Shown here: piece after piece, positions 26,901 to 34,085 of the stretch
Layout: each line of letters begins with the position of its first letter
Position numbering within the stretch: the first letter of the stretch is position 1
DNA from: CAVSWT01 sp963775245
GTDB taxonomy: Bacteria > Bacteroidota > Ignavibacteria > Ignavibacteriales > Ignavibacteriaceae
Assembly (NCBI GenBank): GCA_963775245.1
Contig: CAVZID010000019.1
Location: 62,001 to 126,000 of the forward strand
Direction: 5' to 3'
DNA length: 64,000 bases
Position numbers and translations under genes: made by a program
Notes under the pieces: generated by a model
What the model saw: only the letters and a program-made list of their open reading frames with translations
Told to the model about the DNA's origin: nothing
The model's database searches: none

Positions 26901-27595
26901 GAAGGCTGCCGGATAGAAGAACAGGTTATACACAAAAAGCAAAAATTAATGGCCAATCAGTTTACATAAGAACCGGTGAATATGAGAACGGACAAATAGG
27001 CGAAATATTTATTGATATGCACAGAGAAGGCGCTGCATTCAGATCATTATTGAATTGTTTCGCTATTTCCATTTCTCTTGGCCTGCAGCACGGTGTTCCT
27101 CTTGAAGAATTTGTAGATGCCTTTGTATTTACCAGGTTTGAACCAAGTGGAATGGTTACCGGTAATGCCAAAATTAAAATGTCCACTTCGGTTATCGATT
27201 ACATCTTTAGAGAATTGGCTGTTACTTATTTAGGACGTCATGATCTTGCTCATGTTGAACCGGAAGAAATAAAAGGTAAAGCTTCGCCCGGAATTGTAAA
27301 AAAATTAGTTGAACCGGAATTTGAGAGTGAAGAAGTTGTAAGCGAAAGAGTTATTGAGCTTGATGAAGAAGAATTAAGTTCCAAAGAATACGCACCCGCA
27401 GAAGTTAAACCAACACGAATAAAGCCTATGATAAGCCAGGCTAAAACTAAAAATTCAATTCATACAAAAGTTAGGCAAGCGATTGAAAAAGGTTATACGG
27501 GTGATATTTGTACAGAATGCCAGAGTATGACTATGGTTAGAAACGGAACATGCTTAAAATGTATGACTTGTGGATCGACTTCAGGATGCAGTTAA
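23999..27595 (+). CDS. nrdJ: Class II (adenosylcobalamin-dependent) ribonucleoside-diphosphate reductase
   Basis: A 1,198-residue enzyme that makes deoxyribonucleotides using adenosylcobalamin as radical source, independent of oxygen. The catalytic core carries ANQMAAPNSPQWFNTGL, the first redox cysteine in HACFIQSV, the thiyl-radical/Glu motif NPCSE and the second redox cysteine in DDTACNLASMNL. PTGTIGLVMDCDTTGVEPDF marks the barrel end. A TSCPD domain follows (about residues 980-1090), and the tail has the CTEC...CLKCMTCGSTSGC cysteine cluster that regenerates the active-site disulphide. No separate R2 or NrdG gene is near. A perfect terminator follows at 27628. Confidence 0.95.
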   Translation: MRIERLFTKAGVDPLKSFEFVNRTSEIKNPDGSIVFRMEDVFVPAQWSQVATDIIAQKYFRKAGVPKLLKKSREKGIPSWLHPSKPDLEKLELLPEKERYSSETDSRQVFHRLAGNWTYWGWIAKYFDSEEDAKAFYDELIFMLANQMAAPNSPQWFNTGLNWAYGIDGPAQGHYYVDYKTGELTASSDAYTHPQPHACFIQSVKDDLVNEGGIMDLWVREARLFKYGSGTGSNFSDIRGSDEPLSGGGKSSGLMSFLKIGDRSAGAIKSGGTTRRAAKMVTLDLDHPDIEEYINWKVVEEQKVASLVAGSKLCNHHLNDIIHACYEEHPENDRFNKKLNKKLKFAVLEARKAQIPNNYIERVIQLAKLGFKSIEFPVYDVDWNSDAYATVSGQNSNNSIRVTNEFMNAVLTDGSWNLYWRIEKQKAAEENRKPKPSKTLRARDLWEEISYSAWSCADPGIQYHSTINEWHTCPEDGDIKASNPCSEYMFLDDTACNLASMNLTKYYDTKSKQFNIEAYRHATRIWTIVLEISVLMAQFPSKEIAQLSYDFRTLGLGYANLGSLLMLQGIPYDSNEAFAICGALTAIMHMTAYATSAEMSKELGSFSKYEKNKEHMLRVIRNHRRAAYNVPSEEYETLSIYPMGIDPKHCPSDLLKAAREDADKALELGTEHGFRNAQVTVIAPTGTIGLVMDCDTTGVEPDFALVKFKKLAGGGYFKIINQSIPPALERLGYNKDQISEVVKYAKGHGTLDGCPYINPQSLKAKGFTDEILSKLETTLPAVFELSFAFNKYTIGSDFLINKLKLDEEEIDSFDFNLLTALGFSKQEIASANDYVCGTMTIEGAPFLKHEHYPVFDCANKCGKKGSRFIRSIAHIKMMASAQPFISGAISKTINLPNSATVEDIKDAYMQSWKLGIKANALYRDGSKLSQPLNSISEEELEAIIEEKEHNDIVKIAEKIIHRYIAKRRRLPDRRTGYTQKAKINGQSVYIRTGEYENGQIGEIFIDMHREGAAFRSLLNCFAISISLGLQHGVPLEEFVDAFVFTRFEPSGMVTGNAKIKMSTSVIDYIFRELAVTYLGRHDLAHVEPEEIKGKASPGIVKKLVEPEFESEEVVSERVIELDEEELSSKEYAPAEVKPTRIKPMISQAKTKNSIHTKVRQAIEKGYTGDICTECQSMTMVRNGTCLKCMTCGSTSGCS

Positions 27596-27627
27596 CAAGG
27601 AAAAATATTTTTCAAATTTTGAAGATA

Positions 27628-27657
27628 AAAAGCCATTCAAATTGAATGGCTTTTTTT
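27628..27657 (+). terminator. Rho-independent terminator of nrdJ
   Basis: Perfect 13-bp stem AAAAGCCATTCAA / TTGAATGGCTTTT around a one-base centre at 27641, continuing into seven Ts (27651-27657). Confidence 0.9.
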
Positions 27658-27740
27658 ATTTAAATGAATTCCCCTTTAATAAAAGTAGAAAATTCAACTT
27701 AAAAATTTTCGGAGAATTAGCCTTTTCATTTTTATTTGTT

Positions 27741-28004
27741 TCAATTACATTCTGATTTTGTAAAACCATTGAAATTCTTCACATATACTTTATATTGGAC
27801 TAAAAACTTAACCCACAAAAGTCCAATCAGGACAAATAAAATATCAAACCATACTCCAAAAACTGTTCTAAAAAAAATTAAAAACAAACCTATTGCAATC
27901 ACAGATAAATAAGAAATAGTTTTTTTTGAAATTGAAAACAATACTGTATGCAAAAGGAATAATAAAATAAAGATTACAAAAAGAAAATAAATAAAATGCT
28001 CCAC
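27741..28004 (-). CDS. Small hydrophobic membrane protein of unknown function
   Basis: An 87-residue protein with about three membrane segments (residues 3-25, 31-47, 51-70) and a short polar tail ending NGFTKSECN. The start is GTG 28004, preceded by AAAAGGA seven bases upstream, which supports real translation. It converges on nrdJ behind that gene's terminator. No family is recognised and no motif suggests a function. Bases 28005-28237 upstream hold nothing further. Confidence 0.5.
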   Translation of the reverse strand: MEHFIYFLFVIFILLFLLHTVLFSISKKTISYLSVIAIGLFLIFFRTVFGVWFDILFVLIGLLWVKFLVQYKVYVKNFNGFTKSECN

Positions 28005-28237
28005 TGAAAATCCTTTTAAAATTACGACGTTATTATTTTATTGAATTTCTTCATGCTATTTAAACTATTTGAGAGAGAAAAACATCGGTATAATTACCAT
28101 TAATTTTTATCCGAGAGTTCAAAAATCGCAAATTTTTAAAGGTTCATGGAAAATTATATTTTTGTGAATAAGTTTTTTGATGAAATTGAATTGTACTGAA
28201 AGAGGATAAAAAATGTTTGCCTGTCCATAAATGTCAT

Positions 28238-28657
28238 TTATTTGGCTGCAGACAGAACTTCCATTCTTCTGCCACCCATAAATCTATTTGCATAGTAAGT
28301 ATGATCTAAGGAAGAAACTATAACTCCGTTTTTAGAACTTGCATGAGCAAAAAGATCATCCCCAATATAAATTCCAACATGACCAGGCTTTACTCTTCTC
28401 CTGGTGTTAAAGAATACCAAATCTCCAAACTTCAAATTATCTTTATTATCAATTTCAATCCCCTGTGTATACTGACCTCTTGCGGTTCTAAGCAGTTGAA
28501 AATCCACCGCATGATCAAAAACAGCTTGAGTAAAAGCAGAGCAGTCAATTCCCTTTTTAGTGGTGCCGCCGTATTTATATGGTGTATTCAAATAACGAAT
28601 TATTTCCATAAGCACTTTTTCTTTAACAGTGCTAAATTCATTGGATTCGTTATCATG
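28238..28657 (-). CDS. NlpC/P60 peptidase domain, C-terminal fragment (frameshifted)
   Basis: Catalytic half of an NlpC/P60 cell-wall hydrolase. The domain reads IIRYLNTPYKYGGTTKKGIDCSAF, with the nucleophile cysteine in DCSAF, catalytic His in GHVGIYIGDD and the third polar residue in FAHAS. Such enzymes cut peptide bonds in peptidoglycan (D-Glu-gamma-mDAP type). It lacks its own start; the lipoprotein N-terminus is encoded at 28653-28988 in another frame. One missing or extra base in about 28653-28680 separates them. The active-site residues are intact, so a single-base error would restore the enzyme. Confidence 0.85.
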   Translation of the reverse strand, partial: HDNESNEFSTVKEKVLMEIIRYLNTPYKYGGTTKKGIDCSAFTQAVFDHAVDFQLLRTARGQYTQGIEIDNKDNLKFGDLVFFNTRRRVKPGHVGIYIGDDLFAHASSKNGVIVSSLDHTYYANRFMGGRRMEVLSAAK

Positions 28658-28988
28658 TAGAAAGAATTCTACTTGAAACTGAAGACAAATCAACTTTATT
28701 ATGTTCAACCGGAACATCATCTGCATCACTTTCATCCGAATCAATATCTTCGGATAATGCGGCTGTTTTTAAATCATCATCACTAATTTTATCTTCGGGG
28801 CTTGCAGTGTTTTTATCATCTTTATCCGTAAATCTAACAGGCGATTTTTTTTCAGTATCTTTTTTTTCTGTTTTGGTATTATACCTTTCGGAGTTAAGAG
28901 ATGATGAGCATCCGTTTATGAAAATTGATGAAATAAAGATGAGGAAATAGATTGAGTAACTAAAATATTTAATTACCCGCTTAGCCAA
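28653..28988 (-). CDS. Lipoprotein N-terminus of the frameshifted NlpC/P60 hydrolase
   Basis: A 111-residue frame with a lipoprotein signal (SIYFLIFISSIFINGC, lipobox FINGC at about residue 27) and an acidic, low-complexity linker (KSPVRFTDKDDKNTASPEDK, then DSDESDADD). It breaks off at a TGA (28653-28655) exactly where the peptidase domain begins in the neighbouring frame. It overlaps the end of the sigma-factor gene by eight bases, so it is translated from the same transcript. Confidence 0.8.
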   Translation of the reverse strand: MAKRVIKYFSYSIYFLIFISSIFINGCSSSLNSERYNTKTEKKDTEKKSPVRFTDKDDKNTASPEDKISDDDLKTAALSEDIDSDESDADDVPVEHNKVDLSSVSSRILST

Positions 28989-29835
28989 GATATGCCCTCA
29001 AATTTTTACTTCTAGATGCATGCCTTAATCTTCTAATTGCTTTTTCTTTTATTTGTCTTACTCTTTCGCGTGTTAGATTAAATTTTTCTCCTATTTCTTC
29101 AAGAGTAAGGGAGTGTTCCTTATTTAATCCAAAATAAAGCTTTATCACTTCTGATTCTCTTTCGGACAACGTTGCTAGTGCTCTTTCAATTTCTGATTTT
29201 AATGATTCGCTGATCAAACCAAAATCCGGTGATGGCTGCTGGTCATTTTGTATAACATCCAACAAGCTGTTTTCTTCGCCTTGTGAAAATGGAGCATCCA
29301 TCGAAACATGCCTGCCGGAAATTTTCAATGTATCCGCCACTTCACCAACATCCATATCAAGTTCTTGTGCCAACTCTGCTGCATTCGGCTCTCTTTCAAA
29401 TTCTTGCTCAAGATTACTATAAGCTTTCCCGATTTTATTCAATGCGCCAACTCTATTTAAAGGCAGCCTTACAATCCTGGATTGTTCAGCCAACGCTTGT
29501 AGAATAGATTGTCTTATCCACCAAACAGCATAAGAAATAAATTTAAATCCTCTGGTTTCATCAAATCTTTTGGCTGCTTTAATTAAACCGAGATTGCCTT
29601 CATTAATTAAATCCCCAAGGGATAAACCCTGGTTTTGATATTGCTTTGCAACACTTACTACAAATCTCAGGTTTGCTTTGGTTAATGCTTCAAGAGCATA
29701 TTGGTCCCCATTCTTTATTTTAATGGCCAATTCAATTTCTTGTTCCGGTGTAAGCAGATCAACTCTGCCAATTTCCTGTAGGTATTTATCTAAAGATTGG
29801 CTTTCGCGATTTGTAAATTGTTTTGTTATACGCAC
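28981..29835 (-). CDS. rpoD: Primary sigma factor of RNA polymerase (sigma70, short Bacteroidota type)
   Basis: A 284-residue sigma factor without region 1.1, as is usual for Bacteroidota and relatives. It starts RITKQFTNRESQSLDKYLQEIG (region 1.2), continues with the region 2 core (NLRFVVSVAKQYQNQGLSLGDLINEGN, then FISYAVWWIRQSI), region 3 and the region 4 helix-turn-helix (LTLEEIGEKFNLTRERVRQI). It directs the core enzyme to housekeeping promoters. The start is GTG 29835 with GAGGA upstream. It lies 17 bp behind two EutN/CcmL genes under one predicted promoter, an unusual company for the main sigma factor. Confidence 0.93.
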   Translation of the reverse strand: MRITKQFTNRESQSLDKYLQEIGRVDLLTPEQEIELAIKIKNGDQYALEALTKANLRFVVSVAKQYQNQGLSLGDLINEGNLGLIKAAKRFDETRGFKFISYAVWWIRQSILQALAEQSRIVRLPLNRVGALNKIGKAYSNLEQEFEREPNAAELAQELDMDVGEVADTLKISGRHVSMDAPFSQGEENSLLDVIQNDQQPSPDFGLISESLKSEIERALATLSERESEVIKLYFGLNKEHSLTLEEIGEKFNLTRERVRQIKEKAIRRLRHASRSKNLRAYLG

Positions 29836-29852
29836 GGGTATCCTCTTTATTA

Positions 29853-30122
29853 TTACTTTTCTAAATTAATAGAATCAACAATTCCAACAATCGAAGCATC
29901 AACAGGAGCCATATCAACAGGTAAAGGAATTACGGCTTCTGAAGCAGTAATATAAAATATCAATTCCCCGGGGCCTGATCCAACAGTATCAACTGCAATA
30001 ATTGGATCACCATCATTTATTAGTTCTGAAGTAACCGGCTGTACAAGCATTAGTTTAAAATTATTTATGGCAGGATATTTTTTTGTTGCCCAAATATTTC
30101 CGATTACTTTTCCAAAAAACAT
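29853..30122 (-). CDS. EutN/CcmL family microcompartment vertex protein (BMC-P), copy 2
   Basis: An 89-residue single BMC-P domain: MFFGKVIGNIWATKK at the start, FKLMLVQPV, then AVDTVGSGPGELIFYITASEA and VDASIVGIVDSI. In the family, pentamers of this fold cap the vertices of bacterial microcompartment shells. It is 60 bp downstream of a paralogue and 17 bp upstream of rpoD. No BMC hexamer gene, encapsulated enzyme or other shell gene is in the window. An orphan vertex protein may serve a distant BMC locus or have been recruited to another use. Confidence 0.88.
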   Translation of the reverse strand: MFFGKVIGNIWATKKYPAINNFKLMLVQPVTSELINDGDPIIAVDTVGSGPGELIFYITASEAVIPLPVDMAPVDASIVGIVDSINLEK

Positions 30123-30182
30123 TTTTAATATTAATAATTTTTCTTAAAAATAATTCAAAGATTAATTAAAAAAAAGTTTAAA

Positions 30183-30479
30183 CTAATTTTCTTCTTGAGC
30201 AAGCATTTCTTTTAACGCCACATCAAGCTTATCAACAATAGCCATTATGACTGCATCAACAGGTTTGTTTTTTGTAAATTCGGTTTGTCTTGAAGAACTG
30301 CCTGTAGCTACTAAAACGATTTCCCCTTCACCTGCGCCGACACTATCAACAGCAACTACAAAATTATTTTTTTCTTTTAAATCCAAATCAAGCTGTTTGA
30401 CAATTAAAAATTTTGCACCGACTAGGTTTTCATCTTTTTTTGTTGACCAAACTGTTCCAACTACTTTTCCTAAAAACAA
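30183..30479 (-). CDS. EutN/CcmL family microcompartment vertex protein (BMC-P), copy 1
   Basis: A 98-residue BMC-P domain with the same landmarks as its neighbour: FLGKVVGTVWSTKK, GAKFLIVKQL, AVDSVGAGEGEIVLVATGSS and VDAVIMAIVDKL. It has a longer C-terminus (ALKEMLAQEEN). The start is TTG 30479 with GAGGG just upstream; no ATG fits. It is the first gene of the predicted unit EutN-EutN-rpoD-nlpC. The two copies differ enough to be old paralogues rather than a recent duplication, so hetero-pentamers or two distinct vertex types are possible. Confidence 0.88.
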   Translation of the reverse strand: MFLGKVVGTVWSTKKDENLVGAKFLIVKQLDLDLKEKNNFVVAVDSVGAGEGEIVLVATGSSSRQTEFTKNKPVDAVIMAIVDKLDVALKEMLAQEEN

Positions 30480-30967
30480 TTTACCCTCAAACTATATTGA
30501 AAGAATTAATACATACTTACTCTAATATACCTGACATGAATAAAAGAAACAATTCTTAGAACTGTTTGCTTACATTATGAATAAATATTTGAATTAGAAT
30601 TATTTTTTAGCAGTGTTTAGTTTTAAAACTTACTGTAACTTCCTCATCTTTTATGCCATCACTATATTTGAAATTTTTTAAGAATTGTAAATATTAAAAG
30701 TAAAAATATTTTATTCTGTGAAAATATTTCTTAACAATTTCTGTTTCATCTAATAGTTAATTATGCCATGTTATTAATTAATCTAACAATAATCAGAGAC
30801 GGTCTCAAAGTTTTATAACATAATCAATGCTCATCAAAGATTGGTATTTTAGAATAAGTTCACAATTTGACAAGCTCAGTGAGACAGTGTAATTTACTTT
30901 TGAAACACTTTCTTGTATATAGAAAAATAACTAATGAACTGTAAAGGAAATTTTTTCTAAGATTATT
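30480..30967. other. Gene-free 488-bp intergenic stretch
   Basis: AT-rich and without a supported gene. It contains the predicted EutN-operon promoter at the left end, an 11-bp palindrome GAGACGGTCTC near 30798-30808, and TTTGACAAGCTCAGTGAGACA at about 30868, which resembles a dispersed intergenic repeat known to me from related genomes. Otherwise nothing is recognisable. Confidence 0.5.
30524..30552 (-). promoter_or_regulatory. Predicted sigma70-type promoter of EutN-EutN-rpoD-nlpC
   Basis: Minus strand TTGTTT (30552-30547), 17 bases, TATATT (30529-30524). Transcription would start near 30517, about 38 bases before the TTG start at 30479. Confidence 0.55.
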
Positions 30968-31792
30968 CTATTCATTTAAGAAACTTTTACCCTGTAAAAT
31001 ATTTTCTATCGAAAAAAAATCACCAACAGTTTTAGCAGCATCAGAAAAAGTACTTCTAGTTCCTAAATCTTTACCTGGTTTATTTTTTCTAAAAAATAAA
31101 ATTGGGACATATTCTCTACTGTGGTCTGTACTTGGTGTGGTTGGATCGTTTCCGTGGTCAGCAGTTATTAATAAAGCATCAGAATCATTAAGGTTTGATA
31201 AAAATTGAGGGAGAAAATTATCAAATTCTTTTAAAGCTATTGCAAATCCTTTAGGATCATTTCGATGTCCGTAGTAAACATCAAAGTCAACTAAATTTGC
31301 AAACATAAAACTGTTCGAAACTTTCTTAGTATACTCTAATAATTTTTCGCAGCCTTCTTCATTGGATTTTGTTTTTTCCTGGATTTCAATTCCCTTGTAA
31401 TTAAAAAGATCATTTACTTTGCCAATTGCAACTGTTTTGATTTTATTTTTTTGTAAAACGTCAAGAATTGTTTCAGACGGCGGGTTCATTGAAAAATCTT
31501 TTCTGTTTGTGGTTCTGATATAACTGCCGGAAGCACCTACAAATGGGCGTGCAATCACTCTCCCAACATTCAAAGGCTGAACTAATACTTTATGTCTGGT
31601 TATTTCACAGATGTCATAAAGTCTCTTTAAGGGGATAACTTCTTCATGCGCAGCAATTTGAAAAACTGAATCAGCAGAAGTATAAACAATAGGATAACCG
31701 GTTTTAACATGTTCATCCCCAAGCTCTTTAATAATTTCAGTTCCTGAAGCAGCTTTGTTTCCGAGCACTCCTTTACATCCTGTTTCTTTCAA
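30968..31792 (-). CDS. deoB: Phosphopentomutase, C-terminal fragment (frameshifted)
   Basis: The larger part of phosphopentomutase, which interconverts ribose/deoxyribose 1- and 5-phosphates in nucleoside salvage. It runs from LKETGCKGVLGNKAASGTEI through GYPIVYTSADSVFQIAAHEE, GRVIARPFVG and the metal-binding DADHG-type site ITADHGNDPTTPSTDHSREY. The true frame continues upstream into DRF just before the first fragment's stop. A gene finder would start at TTG 31792. One extra base at about 31797-31803 splits the gene. Confidence 0.88.
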   Translation of the reverse strand: MKETGCKGVLGNKAASGTEIIKELGDEHVKTGYPIVYTSADSVFQIAAHEEVIPLKRLYDICEITRHKVLVQPLNVGRVIARPFVGASGSYIRTTNRKDFSMNPPSETILDVLQKNKIKTVAIGKVNDLFNYKGIEIQEKTKSNEEGCEKLLEYTKKVSNSFMFANLVDFDVYYGHRNDPKGFAIALKEFDNFLPQFLSNLNDSDALLITADHGNDPTTPSTDHSREYVPILFFRKNKPGKDLGTRSTFSDAAKTVGDFFSIENILQGKSFLNE

Positions 31793-31796
31793 AAAT

Positions 31797-32132
31797 CTAT
31801 CTAATCAATTCTTCAGGAAATCCATCCGGGAAATACGAAAATTCCGTATCAACAAATAACCCGGCTAATTCCCAATGCCCTGTTGTAGAATCTTTCCCAT
31901 TTGAAATTTCTGTCATCTTACCAAAAGATGCTAAAGGATTAATGACTTTTTTTATTCCTTTGATATTATCAATATTTCCCCACCCCAATTTTTCCATGTT
32001 AGGAAGATTTAAACCACCAACAGAATTAGCAATGTTAACTAAAGTATTACTTCCCTCATCTTTATAATTTGAAGCATCCGGTAATTCACCAATTCCAACC
32101 CCATCTAAAACAATCAGAAAAAAATTTTTCAT
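31797..32132 (-). CDS. deoB: Phosphopentomutase, N-terminal fragment (frameshifted)
   Basis: A 111-residue N-terminus, MKNFFLIVLDGVGIGELPDA, with the metal-binding Asp in LDGVGIG and the catalytic Thr in KDSTTGHWELAG, where phosphopentomutase is phosphorylated. It stops at 31797-31799 right after YFPDGFPEELI, where homologues continue with the sequence found one frame over. Both pieces carry all catalytic residues. It follows the GAF/GGDEF gene by eight bases and shares its direction. Confidence 0.88.
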   Translation of the reverse strand: MKNFFLIVLDGVGIGELPDASNYKDEGSNTLVNIANSVGGLNLPNMEKLGWGNIDNIKGIKKVINPLASFGKMTEISNGKDSTTGHWELAGLFVDTEFSYFPDGFPEELIR

Positions 32133-32140
32133 AACTCAAA

Positions 32141-33991
32141 TTAGTTAATATTGCGAACAGTATTACCGCCACGTTCAAGGGCTTTTTGAAGTGCAAGATC
32201 AGCATTATAGATGACTTCGTCCACATCAAGTTTACTTGTGGCAGAAGCTATTCCAATGGAAACAGTATATGTAGTTTGTTTCGATACTACAGCGATTGGT
32301 TTACGGGCAATTTTAACACGAAGCTTTTCTGCCCATATAAAAACTTCTTTGGTATTTGAATTGAAAAAATAAACAGCAAAAACTTTTTCATTTATTCTTC
32401 CAAAAATGTTCATAGGGGTCATTTCTTTGGCAATTGTTTCGGATACAGTTGAGAGAACTTTGGGGAATGGATTCCCATCAAATAAAGATTCCTGCTCAAG
32501 AAAATCATCAATCCTGATTAATGCCAAAGCTCCGGGTATTTTTAATTGTTCTGCTTTAATTAAATCTGTACTTAATCTTTCCTTAAATGTTTCCGCATTT
32601 AATGATCGTGTTTCAATATCAACAGCAAGAAAACTTTTTAAAAGATTTTGAGTTGAGAAGGAATGACAAATATATGAAAGAATATTAACAGCACTTTTTA
32701 AGTATTGAATATCCGAATTTGAATAAGCGTTCTTTTTTAAGCTTTCAAAACAAAGCACGCCATAATTTTGTCCGCCGTAAACAAGCGGAATAGCAAGGAA
32801 TGAACCATCAAAGCTAACATCTTCAACTTTTGAAAATCTTATGTAACCGCCTGTGCTTGTATCATCAATTTTAACGGGCATACCTGTTACAATTGATTTT
32901 CCTGTTAATGTTCCGGCAATATCAACATCAAGATTATGCCCTACATATTTTAACGAGGTGTTATTAATTATTTTAATAGTCTTAAATTTTTGGTCAACAG
33001 GATTAAAATACACGAAAGCAAATGCGTCCCACGGAATCAAATAACTAACAGAGTTTTGAATGATAGAAATTAAATCTTCTTCTGTTTCTAATTTCTTCTC
33101 AGGGTTGATTAGGTTCACCATACCCTTTAATCTTTGTTGTGAAACAGTATCAGAATGCTTCTCTTCAAAAATTGTAATTAGCATGGTGATAACGCGAACG
33201 AACCTGCCCAGGGCATAGATGGTTTCAATTCCAAACGTATCATCCATCTTAGAATCAACTGCTATAATGGCTATTAAGTTTTTATCATAAAAAAGAGGAA
33301 CCCCTACAAAGCTTCGAATCCCTTGCGGAGCATTGTAATAGCGAATCACATCTGCTTCAGCAGTTGGAGAAATATCACTTAATAATTCGGGCTCTCCTTT
33401 TTGAATAATTTTACTTAAAATGTCATCTTCGATATCAAATTTTCTTTGTGCAATTTCTGTTGAGTTAGAAACAAATTTTTCAATGGTCAGCTTTTCTTTT
33501 TTCTTATTATACCAGAAAAAAATCGCTGTGTGAGCTGCATAAGCTTCCTTAATTACAGTAAGCATTTTTTCAAGTACAAATGTAAATTGTCCATCTTGCC
33601 CGATACCAGTCGGTACTGTTTCATTTGCAATCTCTTCAAATCTTTCTTTTAAATCCGGGGGCTTTAGTGTTGTTTTTGGAGCCCGGACTTCAGGAATGTA
33701 ATTCTCAGCAGTTATGACTTCCAGGTTTTTATTCTTAGAGACTATTTCAAAGGAATCATCAAAATGACTATGAACTTCATCCGGCTCGTCGGGTATTTCT
33801 TCTTCATCTAAAGAGGAATAGGATTTATTAAAACGGATTGTATCCCGTAGGAAAATTATAAATGCCAGGTATATTACTAAAATGGAAAGCGTAATTATTC
33901 TAAGTACTAAATCATCAGTTATAAAAAGTATAATTAGTAATAAAGAGACAAGTAGAAAAATAATAATTCTTTTTTTCTGTCTGCGGTCCAT
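32141..33991 (-). CDS. Membrane GAF-GAF protein with degenerate GGDEF domain
   Basis: A 616-residue protein with two N-terminal helices (residues 9-26 and 28-48), an acidic linker, two GAF domains (about 115-275 and 300-445) and a C-terminal domain with the GGDEF fold (about 460-616; VSIGIAS and NADLALQKALERGGNTV match its end). The active-site RxGGDEF is replaced by RINEKVF at 532-538, so diguanylate cyclase activity is not expected; a sensory or c-di-GMP-reading role is more likely. The ligands of the GAF domains are unknown. It is upstream of deoB by eight bases. The domain call is good, the role is inferred. Confidence 0.85.
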   Translation of the reverse strand: MDRRQKKRIIIFLLVSLLLIILFITDDLVLRIITLSILVIYLAFIIFLRDTIRFNKSYSSLDEEEIPDEPDEVHSHFDDSFEIVSKNKNLEVITAENYIPEVRAPKTTLKPPDLKERFEEIANETVPTGIGQDGQFTFVLEKMLTVIKEAYAAHTAIFFWYNKKKEKLTIEKFVSNSTEIAQRKFDIEDDILSKIIQKGEPELLSDISPTAEADVIRYYNAPQGIRSFVGVPLFYDKNLIAIIAVDSKMDDTFGIETIYALGRFVRVITMLITIFEEKHSDTVSQQRLKGMVNLINPEKKLETEEDLISIIQNSVSYLIPWDAFAFVYFNPVDQKFKTIKIINNTSLKYVGHNLDVDIAGTLTGKSIVTGMPVKIDDTSTGGYIRFSKVEDVSFDGSFLAIPLVYGGQNYGVLCFESLKKNAYSNSDIQYLKSAVNILSYICHSFSTQNLLKSFLAVDIETRSLNAETFKERLSTDLIKAEQLKIPGALALIRIDDFLEQESLFDGNPFPKVLSTVSETIAKEMTPMNIFGRINEKVFAVYFFNSNTKEVFIWAEKLRVKIARKPIAVVSKQTTYTVSIGIASATSKLDVDEVIYNADLALQKALERGGNTVRNIN

Positions 33992-34024
33992 ATTCGAAAC
34001 AATTTTGAGGAATATTGTTAAGTA

Positions 34025-34054
34025 AAAATAGTTATAATTTTTATATAATGTAAA
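34025..34054 (-). promoter_or_regulatory. Predicted promoter of the GAF/GGDEF-deoB unit
   Basis: Minus strand TTTACA (34054-34049), 18 bases, TATTTT (34030-34025), with transcription expected near 34018, about 27 bases before the ATG at 33991. Confidence 0.45.
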
Positions 34055-34085
34055 GCTGTAATCAAATAGAGTTAATCACAGCACG

